A stretch of DNA of 64,000 nt from Leuctra nigra (Eukaryota > Arthropoda > Insecta > Plecoptera > Leuctridae), in contig OW203765.1 of assembly GCA_934045905.1 (NCBI GenBank), forward strand, positions 13,331,409-13,395,408, written 5' to 3'. Below are positions 46,050 to 56,235 of this stretch, in pieces (the first letter of the stretch is position 1; every line of letters starts with the position of its first letter). A program made the position numbers and the translations under genes. Below the pieces are notes generated by a model. It ran no database searches. It saw only the letters and a program-made list of their open reading frames with translations, and was not told the origin of the DNA.

Positions 46050-47123
46050 GATGACGATGATGATGTCAGGAAACACCGCTATCACCGCCACAGCCTAAAC
46101 GGCTAAGCGAACGATCTGAAATTTTCACCACATGTTCACTTTTGGCGTCCGAGGTACCTTTTTATAAAACCAACCGGAAGCCGCTATTTTGAAACCGGAA
46201 GTGACGTCATATCTCGAAAACGGCTATAGACCGATCGGAATTAAACTATCGCCCAATGATTCAGATGGTCATCTAAATAAAATATCAACAGTTCAAGTTG
46301 AAAATTTCATTGTTATGAAGTTATTGTAAAAAGAGGTGATTCAAGTATAATGCTTCATTTTTATGACGTCATTTCCGGTTTCGGTACTATTACGGTACTA
46401 TTACTATGTACTATTACCGAAACCAGAAATGACGTCTTCAGAAGGCTTATAATGATATATTTATAGAAATAAATTCTAGGTGGCAGTAAATTCAGCCGCC
46501 ATTTTGAAAACCAGAAGTGATGCCTTATCTTGAAAACAGCTGGGCCGATTGGAACGATGATTTCGCGATTCTTCATGGAATATCACCTTAAGCATATATA
46601 TAGCACCAAACACAATTTTTCGCAGTAACCAATTCGGTAATGGCGTATTTTTTTAAAGAATTGTTCATTGTTGCTCCGATATGTGTTTCACGTTGTGTAA
46701 ATGAACTAAAAAAATAGTGATATCCCCATAAAAAACACTTCGTGTAAAAAAACCAGCCAAGTCTCTTCAACTTTAAAAAAAAGAAGAAATCTAATAATTC
46801 AGCACTGAAAAATAAATAGTGATATCAAAAAATGGGCCAAGTCAAACCCTAATTTTAAAAACTAAAATATATTTGGCGCATCGTGTATATAAATAGTAAA
46901 GAAGCATAATGCCAAAAATCAAATGTACCTTAATATAATGTATAATATACCTATAATGGCCTTAAAGACGATGCGCCAAGTATATTTTGTTTCTTAAAAT
47001 TAAGTTTTTACTTGGCCCATTTTTTGATATCACTACTTTTCAGTGCTGAATTTTTAGATTTCTTCTATTTTTTTAAAGTTGAAGAGACTTGGCTGGTATT
47101 TTTAAAAGGAATGTTTTTTATGG
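46050..47123 (+). mobile_element. Family X copy 6, 5' truncated
   Basis: Begins in the body (AGGAAACACCGCTATCACCG) ten bases after copy 5 ends. It contains a rearranged repeat near 46320-46440, where an inverted TGACGTCATTTCCGGTTTCG appears, and ends with the hairpin 46728-47123. Confidence 0.7.
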
Positions 47124-47260
47124 GTTTGATAATAATGGAGCCGCAGTAGAGGAAATCAAATGTAAACACTGAAGATAATAAATTGCACGACTAGTTAGTT
47201 TATCTTCTTTTTAAGAATTTCAACAATTAAAAGTGATTCCTTGGATTAGATTACATAAAA

Positions 47261-47350
47261 TGATAACTTTCTTGTCACGGTGACAAGCTTCTCATCTCAA
47301 TGTGATTCACGGCCTTCTAGGGTCTTGTCACCGTGACAAGGAAGTTATCA
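47261..47350. repeat. Hairpin built from two palindromes
   Basis: Arms 47261-47287 and 47324-47350 pair with one mismatch. Each arm contains CTTGTCAC-G/C-GTGACAAG, itself a 17-base palindrome, so the region can fold in two ways. Confidence 0.8.
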
Positions 47351-47539
47351 CCTGATGTGATCGCAACCAAGGGCTCTAAAATCATAGAACTGAATCAAAT
47401 AATCACCCAAATATTGCCACGCAGGGCGTTATTTTGTCAAATTTTCGAATATTTCGATTCCAGATTTTTATTTAAATTTTAAAGAGTCATTCCCTGATCA
47501 TTCCCATTCATTCCCGATCCCTGACTCAGAGGAATCTAT

Positions 47540-48440
47540 GTATGCAGCTGGACGATGTGCTACACGGCCGGGCGGAATGTCGCTACAGAGACGGCACCAA
47601 GTACGAGGGGCTCATGGAGAACATGGGATATGTGTTGTAGGCTGGGGCCAGTACACCACACACGACAGCTAGCAATACACCGGGCCGTGGCTGGACGATG
47701 TGCTACACGGCCAGGCGGAATGTCGCTACAGAGACGGCACCAAGTACGAGGGGCTCATGGAGAACATGGGATATGTGTTGTAGGCTGGGGCCAGTACACC
47801 ACACACGACAGCCAGCAATACACCGGGCCGTGGCTGGACGATGTGCTACACGGCCGGGCGGAATGTCGCTACAGAGACGGCACCAAGTACGAGGGGCTCA
47901 TGGAGAACATGGGATATGTGTTGTAGGCTGGGGCCAGTACACCACACACGACAGCCAGCAATACACCGGGCCGTGGCTGGACGATGTGCTACACGGCCGG
48001 GCGGAATGTCGCTACAGAGACGGCACCAAGTACGAGGGGCTCATGGAGAACATGGGATATGTGTTGTAGGCTGGGGCCAGTACACCACACACGACAGCCA
48101 GCAATACACCGGGCCGTGGCTGGACGATGTGCTACACGGCCGGGCGGAATGCACCAAGTACGAGAGGCTCATGGAGAACATGGGTTATGTGTTGTAGCTG
48201 GGCCCAGTACACCACAAACGACAGCCAGGATTACACCGGGCAGTGGCTGGACGATGTGCTTCTCGGCCGGCGGAATGCACCAAGTACGAGGGGCTCATGG
48301 AGAACATGGGTTATGTGTTGTAGGCTGGGGCCAGTACACCACAAACGACAGCCAAGATTACACCGGGCCGTGGCTGGACGAATATGTGCTTCTCGGCCGG
48401 CGGAATGTCGCTACAGAGACGCCACCTTGTCTTAGATTAG
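47540..48440 (+). repeat. Tandem array of a MORN-repeat exon
   Basis: Seven copies of one unit: five starts spaced exactly 143 bases (47555, 47698, 47841, 47984, 48127), then two shorter units of about 128. Each unit encodes a MORN-type motif (QYTGPWLDDVLHGRAECRYR then DGTKYEGLMENM), as in proteins of ciliary radial spokes or membrane-junction scaffolds. It ends GTGTTGTAG, which reads as an in-frame stop or as a splice acceptor for the next unit. Because 143 is not a multiple of 3, direct read-through changes frame. Units 5 and 6 lack about 14 bases around CGCTACAGAGACGG. I read it as tandem duplication of an exon with its 3' splice region; whether any copy is used is unknown. Confidence 0.7.
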
Positions 48441-48498
48441 TCTCAGTGTCAAGCCCTACCCGACGATGGTAAGCACACCGGGACAATTGTATTTCATT

Positions 48499-49509
48499 GA
48501 TGATCTAGACCACGTGACCACCTACGTCATGCCCTGCAATCTTCAAAACGAATCAGACCGCCATTACATTTTTAAGAAGAAAAGATGGGTTCACTTTCGT
48601 TCGAATAACTTCATAATTACCCTAGCTACAATAATTCGGTCAAGGACTGGGGTGTTAATAAAAGATCGCTCTCAATGTTTCATATGAGACTTTAATAATG
48701 AAAATGCTTTACTGAACTAAAAAGTGTGTTTTCACTACGTCAAAACGTCGGCAAAACGTCGACCACGATACTCCAATCAAGTCTCATTAATCTGGACAAT
48801 ACGAAAATATTAAACACATACCTGCAGTTATGATCTATACGATATTCCTTATTTTTCACGACGATATTTTCATATCTTTTACAAGCACAACACATCTCCA
48901 AATTACTTCAACGAGCCTACATATTACACCGTCTTGCTCCTCGTATTTAAGTTTTGTTTTACTGTCACGCCAAAGAAACAACCTTGGAAACTCCTGACCT
49001 TGCTTCGAAAAGTCATAATAAAGAAGGCAGTGGTTCTAACCTGACAGTAGACAAAACTTAAATACGAGGAGCAAGACGGTGTAATGTATAAGCTCGTTGA
49101 AGTAATTTGGAGATGTGTTGTGCTTGTAAAAGATATGAAAATATCGTCGTGAAAAATAAGGAATATCGTATAGATCATAACTGCAGGTATGTGTTTAATA
49201 TTTTCGTATTGTCCAGATTAATGAGACTTGATTTGCGTGTCGTGGTCGACGTTTTGCCGACGTTTTGACGTAGTGAAAACCCACTTTTTAGTTCAGTAAA
49301 GCATTTTCATTATTAAAGTCTCATATGAAACATTGAGAGCGATCTTTTATTAACACCCCAGTCCTTGACCGAATTATTGTAGCTAGGGTAATTATGAAGT
49401 TATTCGAACGAAAGTGAACCCATCTTTTCTTCTTAAAAATGTAATGGCGGTCTGATTCGTTTTGAAGATTGCAGGGCATGACGTAGGTGGTCACGTGGTC
49501 TAGATCATC
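48499..49509. repeat. 1.0-kb foldback with near-perfect arms
   Basis: 48499-48963 and 49044-49509 are inverted copies with only scattered mismatches, separated by about 80 bases. The ends read GATGATCTAGACCACGTGAC and its inverse. The mirror-image open frame (48496-48687 and 49321-49512) is identical on both sides and is not evidence of a gene. No target duplication is evident. Confidence 0.85.
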
Positions 49510-49732
49510 CTTAACTGTGTTAATTGGCACCCTTTTTATACATACATCAGAGGGTAGTCAGAGCAGCATGGACAGTGAACTCTAGTAGTTACTCAGTAGC
49601 ACGGTCAGTATCTACCAAACTTTCTAATGAAATCTTTATAAATGTTTTACCCATCATAGGATGCAGTGTTGGCAAAGTTATCTTGTGATATCACCTTTGT
49701 CGTTCTTAAAATTGTCTGCCTCTCGTTTTCAG

Positions 49733-49908
49733 GCGTCGTTCCATCAAGCGTTGATCCGGGGGAAGATTTCCGAATACGACGTTGGTTTCAACCAGACGGG
49801 CTTCGTGATTGTCCAATGTTTCCCGCTCTACTCCTACTTGCTGGCGCTGAACAGGAGCAGGGTCGACTTCTTCAGTCTCGACGTCGAGGGTCATAAGATC
49901 GAGATCAT
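49733..49908 (+). CDS. Orphan exon of a Star-like, FkbM-type protein
   Basis: A pyrimidine tract and TTTTCAG (ending 49732) precede a GC-rich frame encoding EYDVGFNQTGF, then VQCFPLYSYLLALNRSRVDF and FSLDVEGHKIEI. The CFPLYS and DFFSLDVEG motifs are those of the methyltransferase-FkbM-like domain in insect Star proteins (Golgi/ER type II membrane proteins that help EGF-ligand trafficking). The resemblance fades at about 49908, where ATCAT|GTACCT could be a weak donor, although the frame stays open to 50041. Start and remaining exons are not visible, so this is either one exon of a larger gene or an isolated duplicate. Confidence 0.65.
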
Positions 49909-50041
49909 GTACCTCGCGGCAAGGCAGCTTTGCGCTCATTCATGGAGAGCAAGAGACATCTTGTGGGACGAAGTGTGGCATTTAGAAGGACTGGCGGAGG
50001 ATTTCATCTTCTACAAGGCAATATGTTCACAGTACAATTAA

Positions 50042-50545
50042 CCCCTGTAGACTTATTGTCTTCAAAATTACATTGTTATCAACAAGATTGTGTTTATTTA
50101 TTACATATATAAAAAATTCGTCGATAACAGTTACTATAACACCCTCTTCGATATGGTCAAGTTTGACCCAAGGGGGACCTGTCCGGGGGCATTGCATTTA
50201 GTGCATTTCTTTAAATGCACTGTATACTGTAAAAGCGTGGGCGCAGTTGAGTTGAGTGTTGACTCACTGCGCTGAGCTATGTAAATGCTGACGGATTGCG
50301 ATGATGTTGTCAATCACACACCAGGCTTGAAACTTGACTGAGCACCTGCACCTGATACCACAGGTAAACTGAATGCACTGTGGTAGGCAATGTATTATTA
50401 CGCGGTAAAAGGAAAACTGGTAGCGCAATAACAGGGGTGAAAGGTTGGGAGGAAAATAGTTCCACAAACAGCTATGAGATGAGTCATGGACAGGGGACGG
50501 ACAGGAACAGCAAGCGCTAAACAAAATTAATGTCTGACATTAATT
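50042..50545. other. Intergenic stretch
   Basis: No supported gene or long repeat. Confidence 0.4.
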
Positions 50546-51262
50546 TTGTTTAAAGCCACGAGCTGTCTACATATTTATAAATACGACAGCATCAAAAGCA
50601 TATTGTTGTACTGGGTCAGGGTTTCCTGCAATCTTGTCAGATCAGTGATGATTTCAGACATTTTGTTCGATAGGGGGGGGGGGGAGCTAATGAAAATCTG
50701 GGGTGCAAAATTTAATCTAGAGAGGGGGGTGGGTGTACCCAAACGTAGTCCGCGTAGGAACTACTTTCATCATGGGGTGGGGGGGGGATTGCGACACCCA
50801 TAAGGTTGGGTCTGGGGGGCCAAGCTCCCCAGCCTTAGCCCCGCAGGGCGTTTTTTAGGATTAAAACCAGTTAAAAGTGATTCTGGGGGCTTTAAAATGC
50901 ACATACCGAAGCAAAAAAACTCCAATTGTTGCCCCGCAGGGCATTTTTTTGAATATCAACATTTTAAAATCGATTCTGGGGTGCTAAACTTCTCAAATTA
51001 AAGCAAATAGCTCCATATTTTTCGTTTTAATGAAAACATAATTTAAGAATTTTGTTTCTATAGATTTTTTGTCTCTGGGCTCGGGGGGGGGGGGGGCTCC
51101 TCGAGACATGCCTGAAATCATCACTGTGTCAGATGTAAGACGATCTCAGCCGGACGCGTGAAGAATTTGACCTTGTTCTACACGTATAAGAACGGGTCGG
51201 TATTCTTTGTCACTAGACATCACGACAGTCTTGCAAATCCCCTGGAGCGGAAGTCAATGATT
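50546..51262 (+). pseudogene. Open frame interrupted by a hAT-like MITE
   Basis: The frame before the MITE (ending YWVRVSCNLVR) continues in the same frame after it when one copy of the 8-bp duplication is removed, through KTISAGRVKNLTLFYTYKNG and FFVTRHHDSLANPL to a TGA at about 51262. The downstream half looks coding in composition. I recognise no family. It could be an exon of a host gene; the Star-like exon lies 600 bases upstream. Confidence 0.3.
50635..51134. mobile_element. hAT-like MITE with 8-bp TSD
   Basis: TGTCAGAT is duplicated at 50635-50642 and 51127-51134. The terminal inverted repeats are CAGTGATGATTTCAGACAT and, inverted, CAGTGATGATTTCAGGCAT. The 484-bp body has long G runs and two diverged tandem units containing GCCCCGCAGGGC (about 50838 and 50933). 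Confidence 0.85.
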
Positions 51263-51263
51263 T

Positions 51264-53135
51264 GAGCGAGCGTCCCCATTGTACTCTTATGACACTCTCA
51301 TGTTTTTTTATTGTGTTATTTTGTCAGCAGGTCAAATTATTCAACCAAACGATTTGAAAGTTTGCACACAATATATTTGAAAAGGATGTTTTTTTTTTTT
51401 TTTAAATTAGAGTGGAATCTATTGAACTTCATATTTTGCATGGTCATCGGGACCAACATTTCAGGTGTGTGTGGCATTTTTCAGATTGATCTGTTGTTGA
51501 CTTCAAAGTTATTCACAATTTACAGACATTTTATGATTGTTTGGCAATATTTGTCAATTTTCTTGAAGGAAATGTCATCTAGTGGAGCGGTCGCTATACC
51601 CAGCCAATTTGTACTATACACTCACAGTCACTCAACATACCGTTACTGCCTAATAAACTAAGGAGCAGACCAATAGTACGGGCTGCACATATAATAATCC
51701 TGCAAATTGTGATAAGAAGACGCCACTTAGCACACATGTTCATTGGTCTATTAGAAGTTATTTAGGAAGGGGAGGCAATCTCTAATTGCGTGCAGAAACT
51801 CTGTGACGGCCATTTTCCAAGATGGCATATTTTCATATTTTTGGTGTAATTTTTTTGAACTTGATATGTTTTCGGAATGGAATTTAATCAATAAGCACAA
51901 AGTTTTTTACAAAAAATATTGTCAGAGCAGTACTTTGGCTGTAAAAAAATAATTACTGGTGAAATTGTGCATTATGGAGCAAATTATACAAGTCCTGGCG
52001 AGATTGAAACAATTTTGCATATTGGTATATACACACCATTTTTTGACCACATATACTAGATGTCTAAACAAAAAATTTCAGACCGGGAGGCAAATCGTAT
52101 CTCAGCCAGGTCACCTGTGGCAGCCATTTTTAAATATTTAAGACATTTGAGGTATGATGGACAAATTATGTCAACAAAATGGCATGCGACACCATCTTTT
52201 ACATTAAATCGACCATGGGGAACTTGAATATGACATAAAAATTCACGTTTTGCATACCGATCACTTGTTGCGGTATGTTTAAATATTTTGAAGAATTTGT
52301 AAATAATCGATCAAACCAGGTAAAAATAGCCGTACCACTACGCGGGACCACTGCGCTGTCGGACATTTTTATTACTTACTGACCAACTATGATACATTAA
52401 ACACTAGACAATTAATAAGCATTATATGTAGTGTATAGAACTTAATAAACCAATCGTGCAGTGCGAAATTATCAGTGTTAATTGAAATTAATAGGTCCTA
52501 GGTAATTAATAGGTAATTAATAGGAAATTAATATTGATAATTTTGGAAAAATACCTGCTTTTGAGGAAATAGAACCCAAAATATTCATCTTGTGAGAAAG
52601 TTGTAAGGAGATGTTTTCTTCCTTATATTATTTCGCAACTTTTATTCTCTTACAAAATTTCTGTATCTCTAACCGTTTGGATACAAATATTTATAAATGA
52701 TTTTCCACCCCCGCCACCCCCCGACGCGTATTCGGCTTTGGCACCAATGCGATTTAGACACTCTAGGACCCAATGAACAATAATTTCATGGTGCCCACAT
52801 ATCTAACTAAAAGCTCCACGGGAATACGTTTTGGTCCTGGACTATTTTTTCACATGTAACATCTCATATTTTACACATTTCCCAGCCTAATCAAACAAGA
52901 ATTTACAGACTTATTGCTATTTTAAGTGTTTTGAATATCTGTTCACAGAGATTGATGGAGAAGTATCAAATTCTTGGTACATTGATCTGTTATTCAATTT
53001 TTCCAGAACGTGTATGGAAAGTTGCGATGAAAATCAATAGTTAGTTATCTTTGATTGAATGGATCGTGCTCGATTGGCGATGTTGCGCGTGTCGGTGCTC
53101 GCTCATCAACGCGTTACACAGAGCGTTTTCCTAGT
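51264..53135 (+). mobile_element. Family G copy with internal X fragment
   Basis: Left end GAGCGAGCGTCCCC (lacking the second GCGAGCG); right end TCGGTGCTCGCTCATCAACG then GAGCGTTTTCCTAGT at 53135. The right-end subtype (GATGTTGCGCGTGTCGGTGC) matches the copy at 59821-61987. Confidence 0.6.
51578..51671 (+). mobile_element. Family X 5' fragment (copy 7)
   Basis: About 94 bases starting TCTAGTGGAGCGGTCGCTAT, preceded by A, up to GAGCAGACCAA. Body and 3' hairpin are missing. Confidence 0.65.
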
Positions 53136-53357
53136 AATAAATAAGTATGTGATTTTGTTCAATGTGACCTGAAGGGTTATTGTGATGAGTCATACAGAAA
53201 CCGCCCACTTCTGGGAAAAGTGATAAGAACAGCAAGTTAGGGGAAGTAGTTTCTCCTCTTGACAAGTGACGGAATGTCTATAAATAGAACAAGTTTGTGA
53301 CGTTGACAACCCTCTCCACGAGAGTACTACGTCATGCTCAGCACGGACGCCACCGTC

Positions 53358-53425
53358 TATAAAAACCATCTGCACAGGGAAGCAGGAAGTCAGTTGGTCA
53401 CAAGACAGTCAGTTGGTCAGCAGTC
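53358..53425 (+). promoter_or_regulatory. TATA box and duplicated initiator-like repeat
   Basis: TATAAAAA at 53358, and GTCAGTTGGTCA at 53389-53400, 31 bases downstream, with an insect-type TCAGT initiator. The same 12-mer repeats at 53408-53419. GC-rich sequence follows to 53560. It may be a real promoter or a solo LTR; no downstream gene is clear. Confidence 0.35.
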
Positions 53426-53699
53426 AGCAAGAGCTATCATAGAGCCCTCCGACAGTGCCACTCCGGGTGAAGAGATCCATTTCCCGACGAGGACATCAGA
53501 GAGGCCCGACAAGCGACGCTACTAGACGTCACGACGCAGCCAACACTGATCACCATTGTCAAGCAACAAACGTAATATCCCTGTGGTTTCTATCATCAGT
53601 TGCTATCTTGTATATAAACATGTTTTCTATTTTCTATTTATTGTTTTGATAGAGAGTCTCATGTATCCTTTTCCATCTTTCATGTCCCGACTGAGCTAG

Positions 53700-54015
53700 A
53701 TCCAGTCACAATCGAAGACTATGAGCACATTTGTGGAAAGTTTAGAGAAGGACTTCGAGGGAAATAAAAATAATGTTATACTCTTAAAAAAAATTAAAAT
53801 GCAAGAAAACAAAACTAATAATTATATGCAGAATGACAGTGGATGTCTTTCAATTTAATGACATGGATGAAATAAAAGACATGTGGAAGAAGTATTGTGC
53901 AAATTTATTAAATGATAGCCAATGTTCTACGGAAGAGATGAGAAATGGTGACGAATGTGAAGAATGTGAAGAATGGAAAGAAGATATGGTGATGTTAGGG
54001 GAAGTAGAGTTAGCT
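53700..54015 (+). pseudogene. LINE B (RTE-like) linker region, split
   Basis: Encodes pieces typical of the region between endonuclease and reverse transcriptase (SLEKDFEGNKNN, then WKKYCANLLND), with a frameshift near 53830. It stops abruptly at the G right end at 54016. The continuing part, KRMKNGRSAGVDEISVEM, is found at 63285. The two parts read as one LINE separated by about 9.3 kb of nested insertions. Confidence 0.6.
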
Positions 54016-54642
54016 ACTGGGAAAACGCTCAGTGTAACGCGTTGATGAGCGAGCACGGGTACGTGCAAATTCTCGAACCGGAAATGCGTACACAACGCAC
54101 AGAAAACATATACATCCATATTGAATTGAAATATGATCCACTCCTTCAACATAAAAGTATGCTTTTCATCGAAACTTAAAATTAACATCTAAGCACCCTG
54201 GTATATAAAGCAAATCAGATTCAATTCAACTGGCACTGGAAAACATTCATTTCGACACTCCATGTCTGACAGCTATTAAAAATGTCAATAAGTTCATACG
54301 TTCTTAACTGATTGGGATGAAAATGTGTAAATTATTAGGCAATGTTTGTCCTAACGACCATGCAAAATATGAGTTTGATCAGATTTATATCAGACCATAA
54401 AAAGGGTGGTGTGGCTACAAGCCATTATCAATTTAGCTTTACAAATGTCAGTAAAATGTCTATAACACTTAAAGTTTATTATAGATTTTACAGATTTGTC
54501 CAAAAATACTTAAAATGCTGGTACTAATGACAATGCAAATTTTTGTGATGATCGGTCAAACGATTGCAGTTATATTGACACACAGAGTTTCCTTCATCCC
54601 CATTGCCAAGCACAGCATCAACTACACATCAAGAGATCCAAG

Positions 54643-56229
54643 ATGGCGGATAGTGAAATATGGGTGAAGGAAGTGAGACGAGTGAATGAACTGAATACAT
54701 GTGAATTGAAGATAGAATTGGAAAAGCGAGGTGAGTCGAGACAAGGGAATAAGAAGGTGTTAATCGAAAGACTAGAGGAATTATTGAGACAGAGTAGTGA
54801 TGGTGTACAAGACATTGAAGTATTCAGACCGGCTCCGCCTATTCTGAAGAAGTGCGATGGCTGTGCTGGTTGGCAGAAGGCGGTTAACGTTGGCGAAATG
54901 GAGTGTGAATTAGCGCGGAAGTTGACTATTGAAATGGAAAAAAGATTGATCTATCAGGAAAAGAGAATTGCTGAACTTGAAATAATGATTGAGCGTATGA
55001 AAACCGCGAAAAATGCATCGGTGAGAGTTGAGAGTGGCAGCACAGAGGGCGACACAATACAGCAGCTGCGTGGCGCGTTGTTTGCAACCACTACTACTCG
55101 TGGTAGGAGTGGTGGTAGGTCGGTGTCAGCAGCGCGGCAAGAGGGCGGTTCAGCGAGAGCAAGGGCGGGGGAAGCGGCAAATTCAAAACATGCAACTAAC
55201 ATTAGTCAGAAGACCAACTCAGAAGAACTTTTTACTTTCTCTGAGGTGGTGGAGTCAACTAACATTAGTCAGAAGACCAACTCGGATGAACTTTTGACTT
55301 TCTCTGAGGTGGTTCACAGAGGAACACGTAGAAAAGAAAAAAGAATGAAGGACAGCAACGCCATGATGGTTATACAGCCGAAACCAAACAAGAAGGATGT
55401 GAAGACACTCCAAGTTCTACAGGCCAGTATCAACCCGGCAGGACTTGGTATAGGCATAACACAGGTGAAACACACGGGAAAAGGAGAAGTGATTGTGGGA
55501 TGTGACAGTGCAAATGAAGTTGAAACACTTATACAAGCTACGAGAGAGAAAATGGGATCTGATTTTACAATCAAGAGGCATGTACGTGCTACAGTGTGCA
55601 AAGTCATGGTCGTAGGGGTATGGAGGAGTGAACAGGAAGCAGAACAAAATAATGAAGAATGGGCAGAAGAAATAAAAAAGCAGAATAATATGGGTGCTAG
55701 TAAAATTGTCTACATCAGGAGAAACTACAGCAATACAGTCAATGTGGTATTGCAGGTGGAGGCAAAGGATAAAGAGAGACTGTTAAGTGAAGGTATTAAA
55801 ATGGGTTGGAAAAAGTGCAAGGTTGTGGACTCGATCAGCATTCTACGATGCTATAAATGCAGCGGTTACGGACATAAAAGTGTATCATGTAAAAATGAGT
55901 TGGCATGCAGCTGGTGTGCGGGTTACCATACCTATGGTGAGTGTACAGCTGACTACAGCGAATGCATAAACTGCATGAAGGCAAACCGCACTTATGACTG
56001 TAACTTTGATACCTATCATGACGCAAGATCTAATAAGTGTCCGTGTTTCAAGAAAATTATGGATAATCTGACTTATAAGATGGACATAGGTTATGGGACA
56101 GTGGGTGAGAAGAGAGAAGAGAGGGTAGAAGTGATACAAAATACAAGTGACGTGGTTCAGGTAGGACAGGAGAAGAACGACGAGAACAATGGTTCACTGG
56201 TCTCTTGCCCAGGTTCAAGTCTAGCATAG
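54643..56229 (+). CDS. LINE A ORF1, SAP-like and zinc-knuckle protein
   Basis: Nucleic-acid-binding protein that would coat LINE RNA. 528 residues. A SAP-like helix-extended-loop-helix lies at about 15-50 (ELNTCELKIELEKRG, then LIERLEELL), and a coiled-coil-prone charged segment at about 85-125. A low-complexity Gly/Ser/Ala/Arg stretch follows, then a tandem 21-residue repeat (about 185-225). C-terminal knuckles begin at residue 403: CYKCSGYGHKSVSC is CX2CX4HX4C, followed by CSWCAGYHTYGEC and further Cys pairs. The frame ends with GCA TAG at 56227-56229 and, unusually, ORF2 continues in the same frame. The ATG context CCAAGATGG is good. Confidence 0.9.
   Translation: MADSEIWVKEVRRVNELNTCELKIELEKRGESRQGNKKVLIERLEELLRQSSDGVQDIEVFRPAPPILKKCDGCAGWQKAVNVGEMECELARKLTIEMEKRLIYQEKRIAELEIMIERMKTAKNASVRVESGSTEGDTIQQLRGALFATTTTRGRSGGRSVSAARQEGGSARARAGEAANSKHATNISQKTNSEELFTFSEVVESTNISQKTNSDELLTFSEVVHRGTRRKEKRMKDSNAMMVIQPKPNKKDVKTLQVLQASINPAGLGIGITQVKHTGKGEVIVGCDSANEVETLIQATREKMGSDFTIKRHVRATVCKVMVVGVWRSEQEAEQNNEEWAEEIKKQNNMGASKIVYIRRNYSNTVNVVLQVEAKDKERLLSEGIKMGWKKCKVVDSISILRCYKCSGYGHKSVSCKNELACSWCAGYHTYGECTADYSECINCMKANRTYDCNFDTYHDARSNKCPCFKKIMDNLTYKMDIGYGTVGEKREERVEVIQNTSDVVQVGQEKNDENNGSLVSCPGSSLA
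55195..55320 (+). repeat. 63-bp in-frame tandem duplication in ORF1
   Basis: Two direct copies of 63 bases encode TNISQKTNSEELFTFSEVV and TNISQKTNSDELLTFSEVV. They are nearly identical at DNA level, so the duplication is recent and keeps the frame. Confidence 0.85.
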
Positions 56230-56235
56230 CAATCA
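56227..56235 (+). promoter_or_regulatory. Candidate stop-codon readthrough site
   Basis: The ORF1 stop and following bases read TAG CAA TCA, an exact match to the UAG-CAR-YYA leaky-termination context known from tobacco mosaic virus. ORF2 is in the same frame with no other stop, and no in-frame ATG stands before its endonuclease domain. Readthrough would give an ORF1-ORF2 fusion. Reinitiation at a non-ATG codon such as GTG 56272 is the alternative. Confidence 0.6.

Noticed and set aside
47540..48440. Regular repeats read as a CRISPR array
   Set aside because: The units are nearly identical along their whole length with no unique spacers, and they encode MORN motifs in a eukaryotic context.
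48466..49530. Identical 60-residue frames in the two arms of the foldback as a duplicated gene
   Set aside because: The identity follows from the inverted repeat; there is no start context, splice support or known domain.
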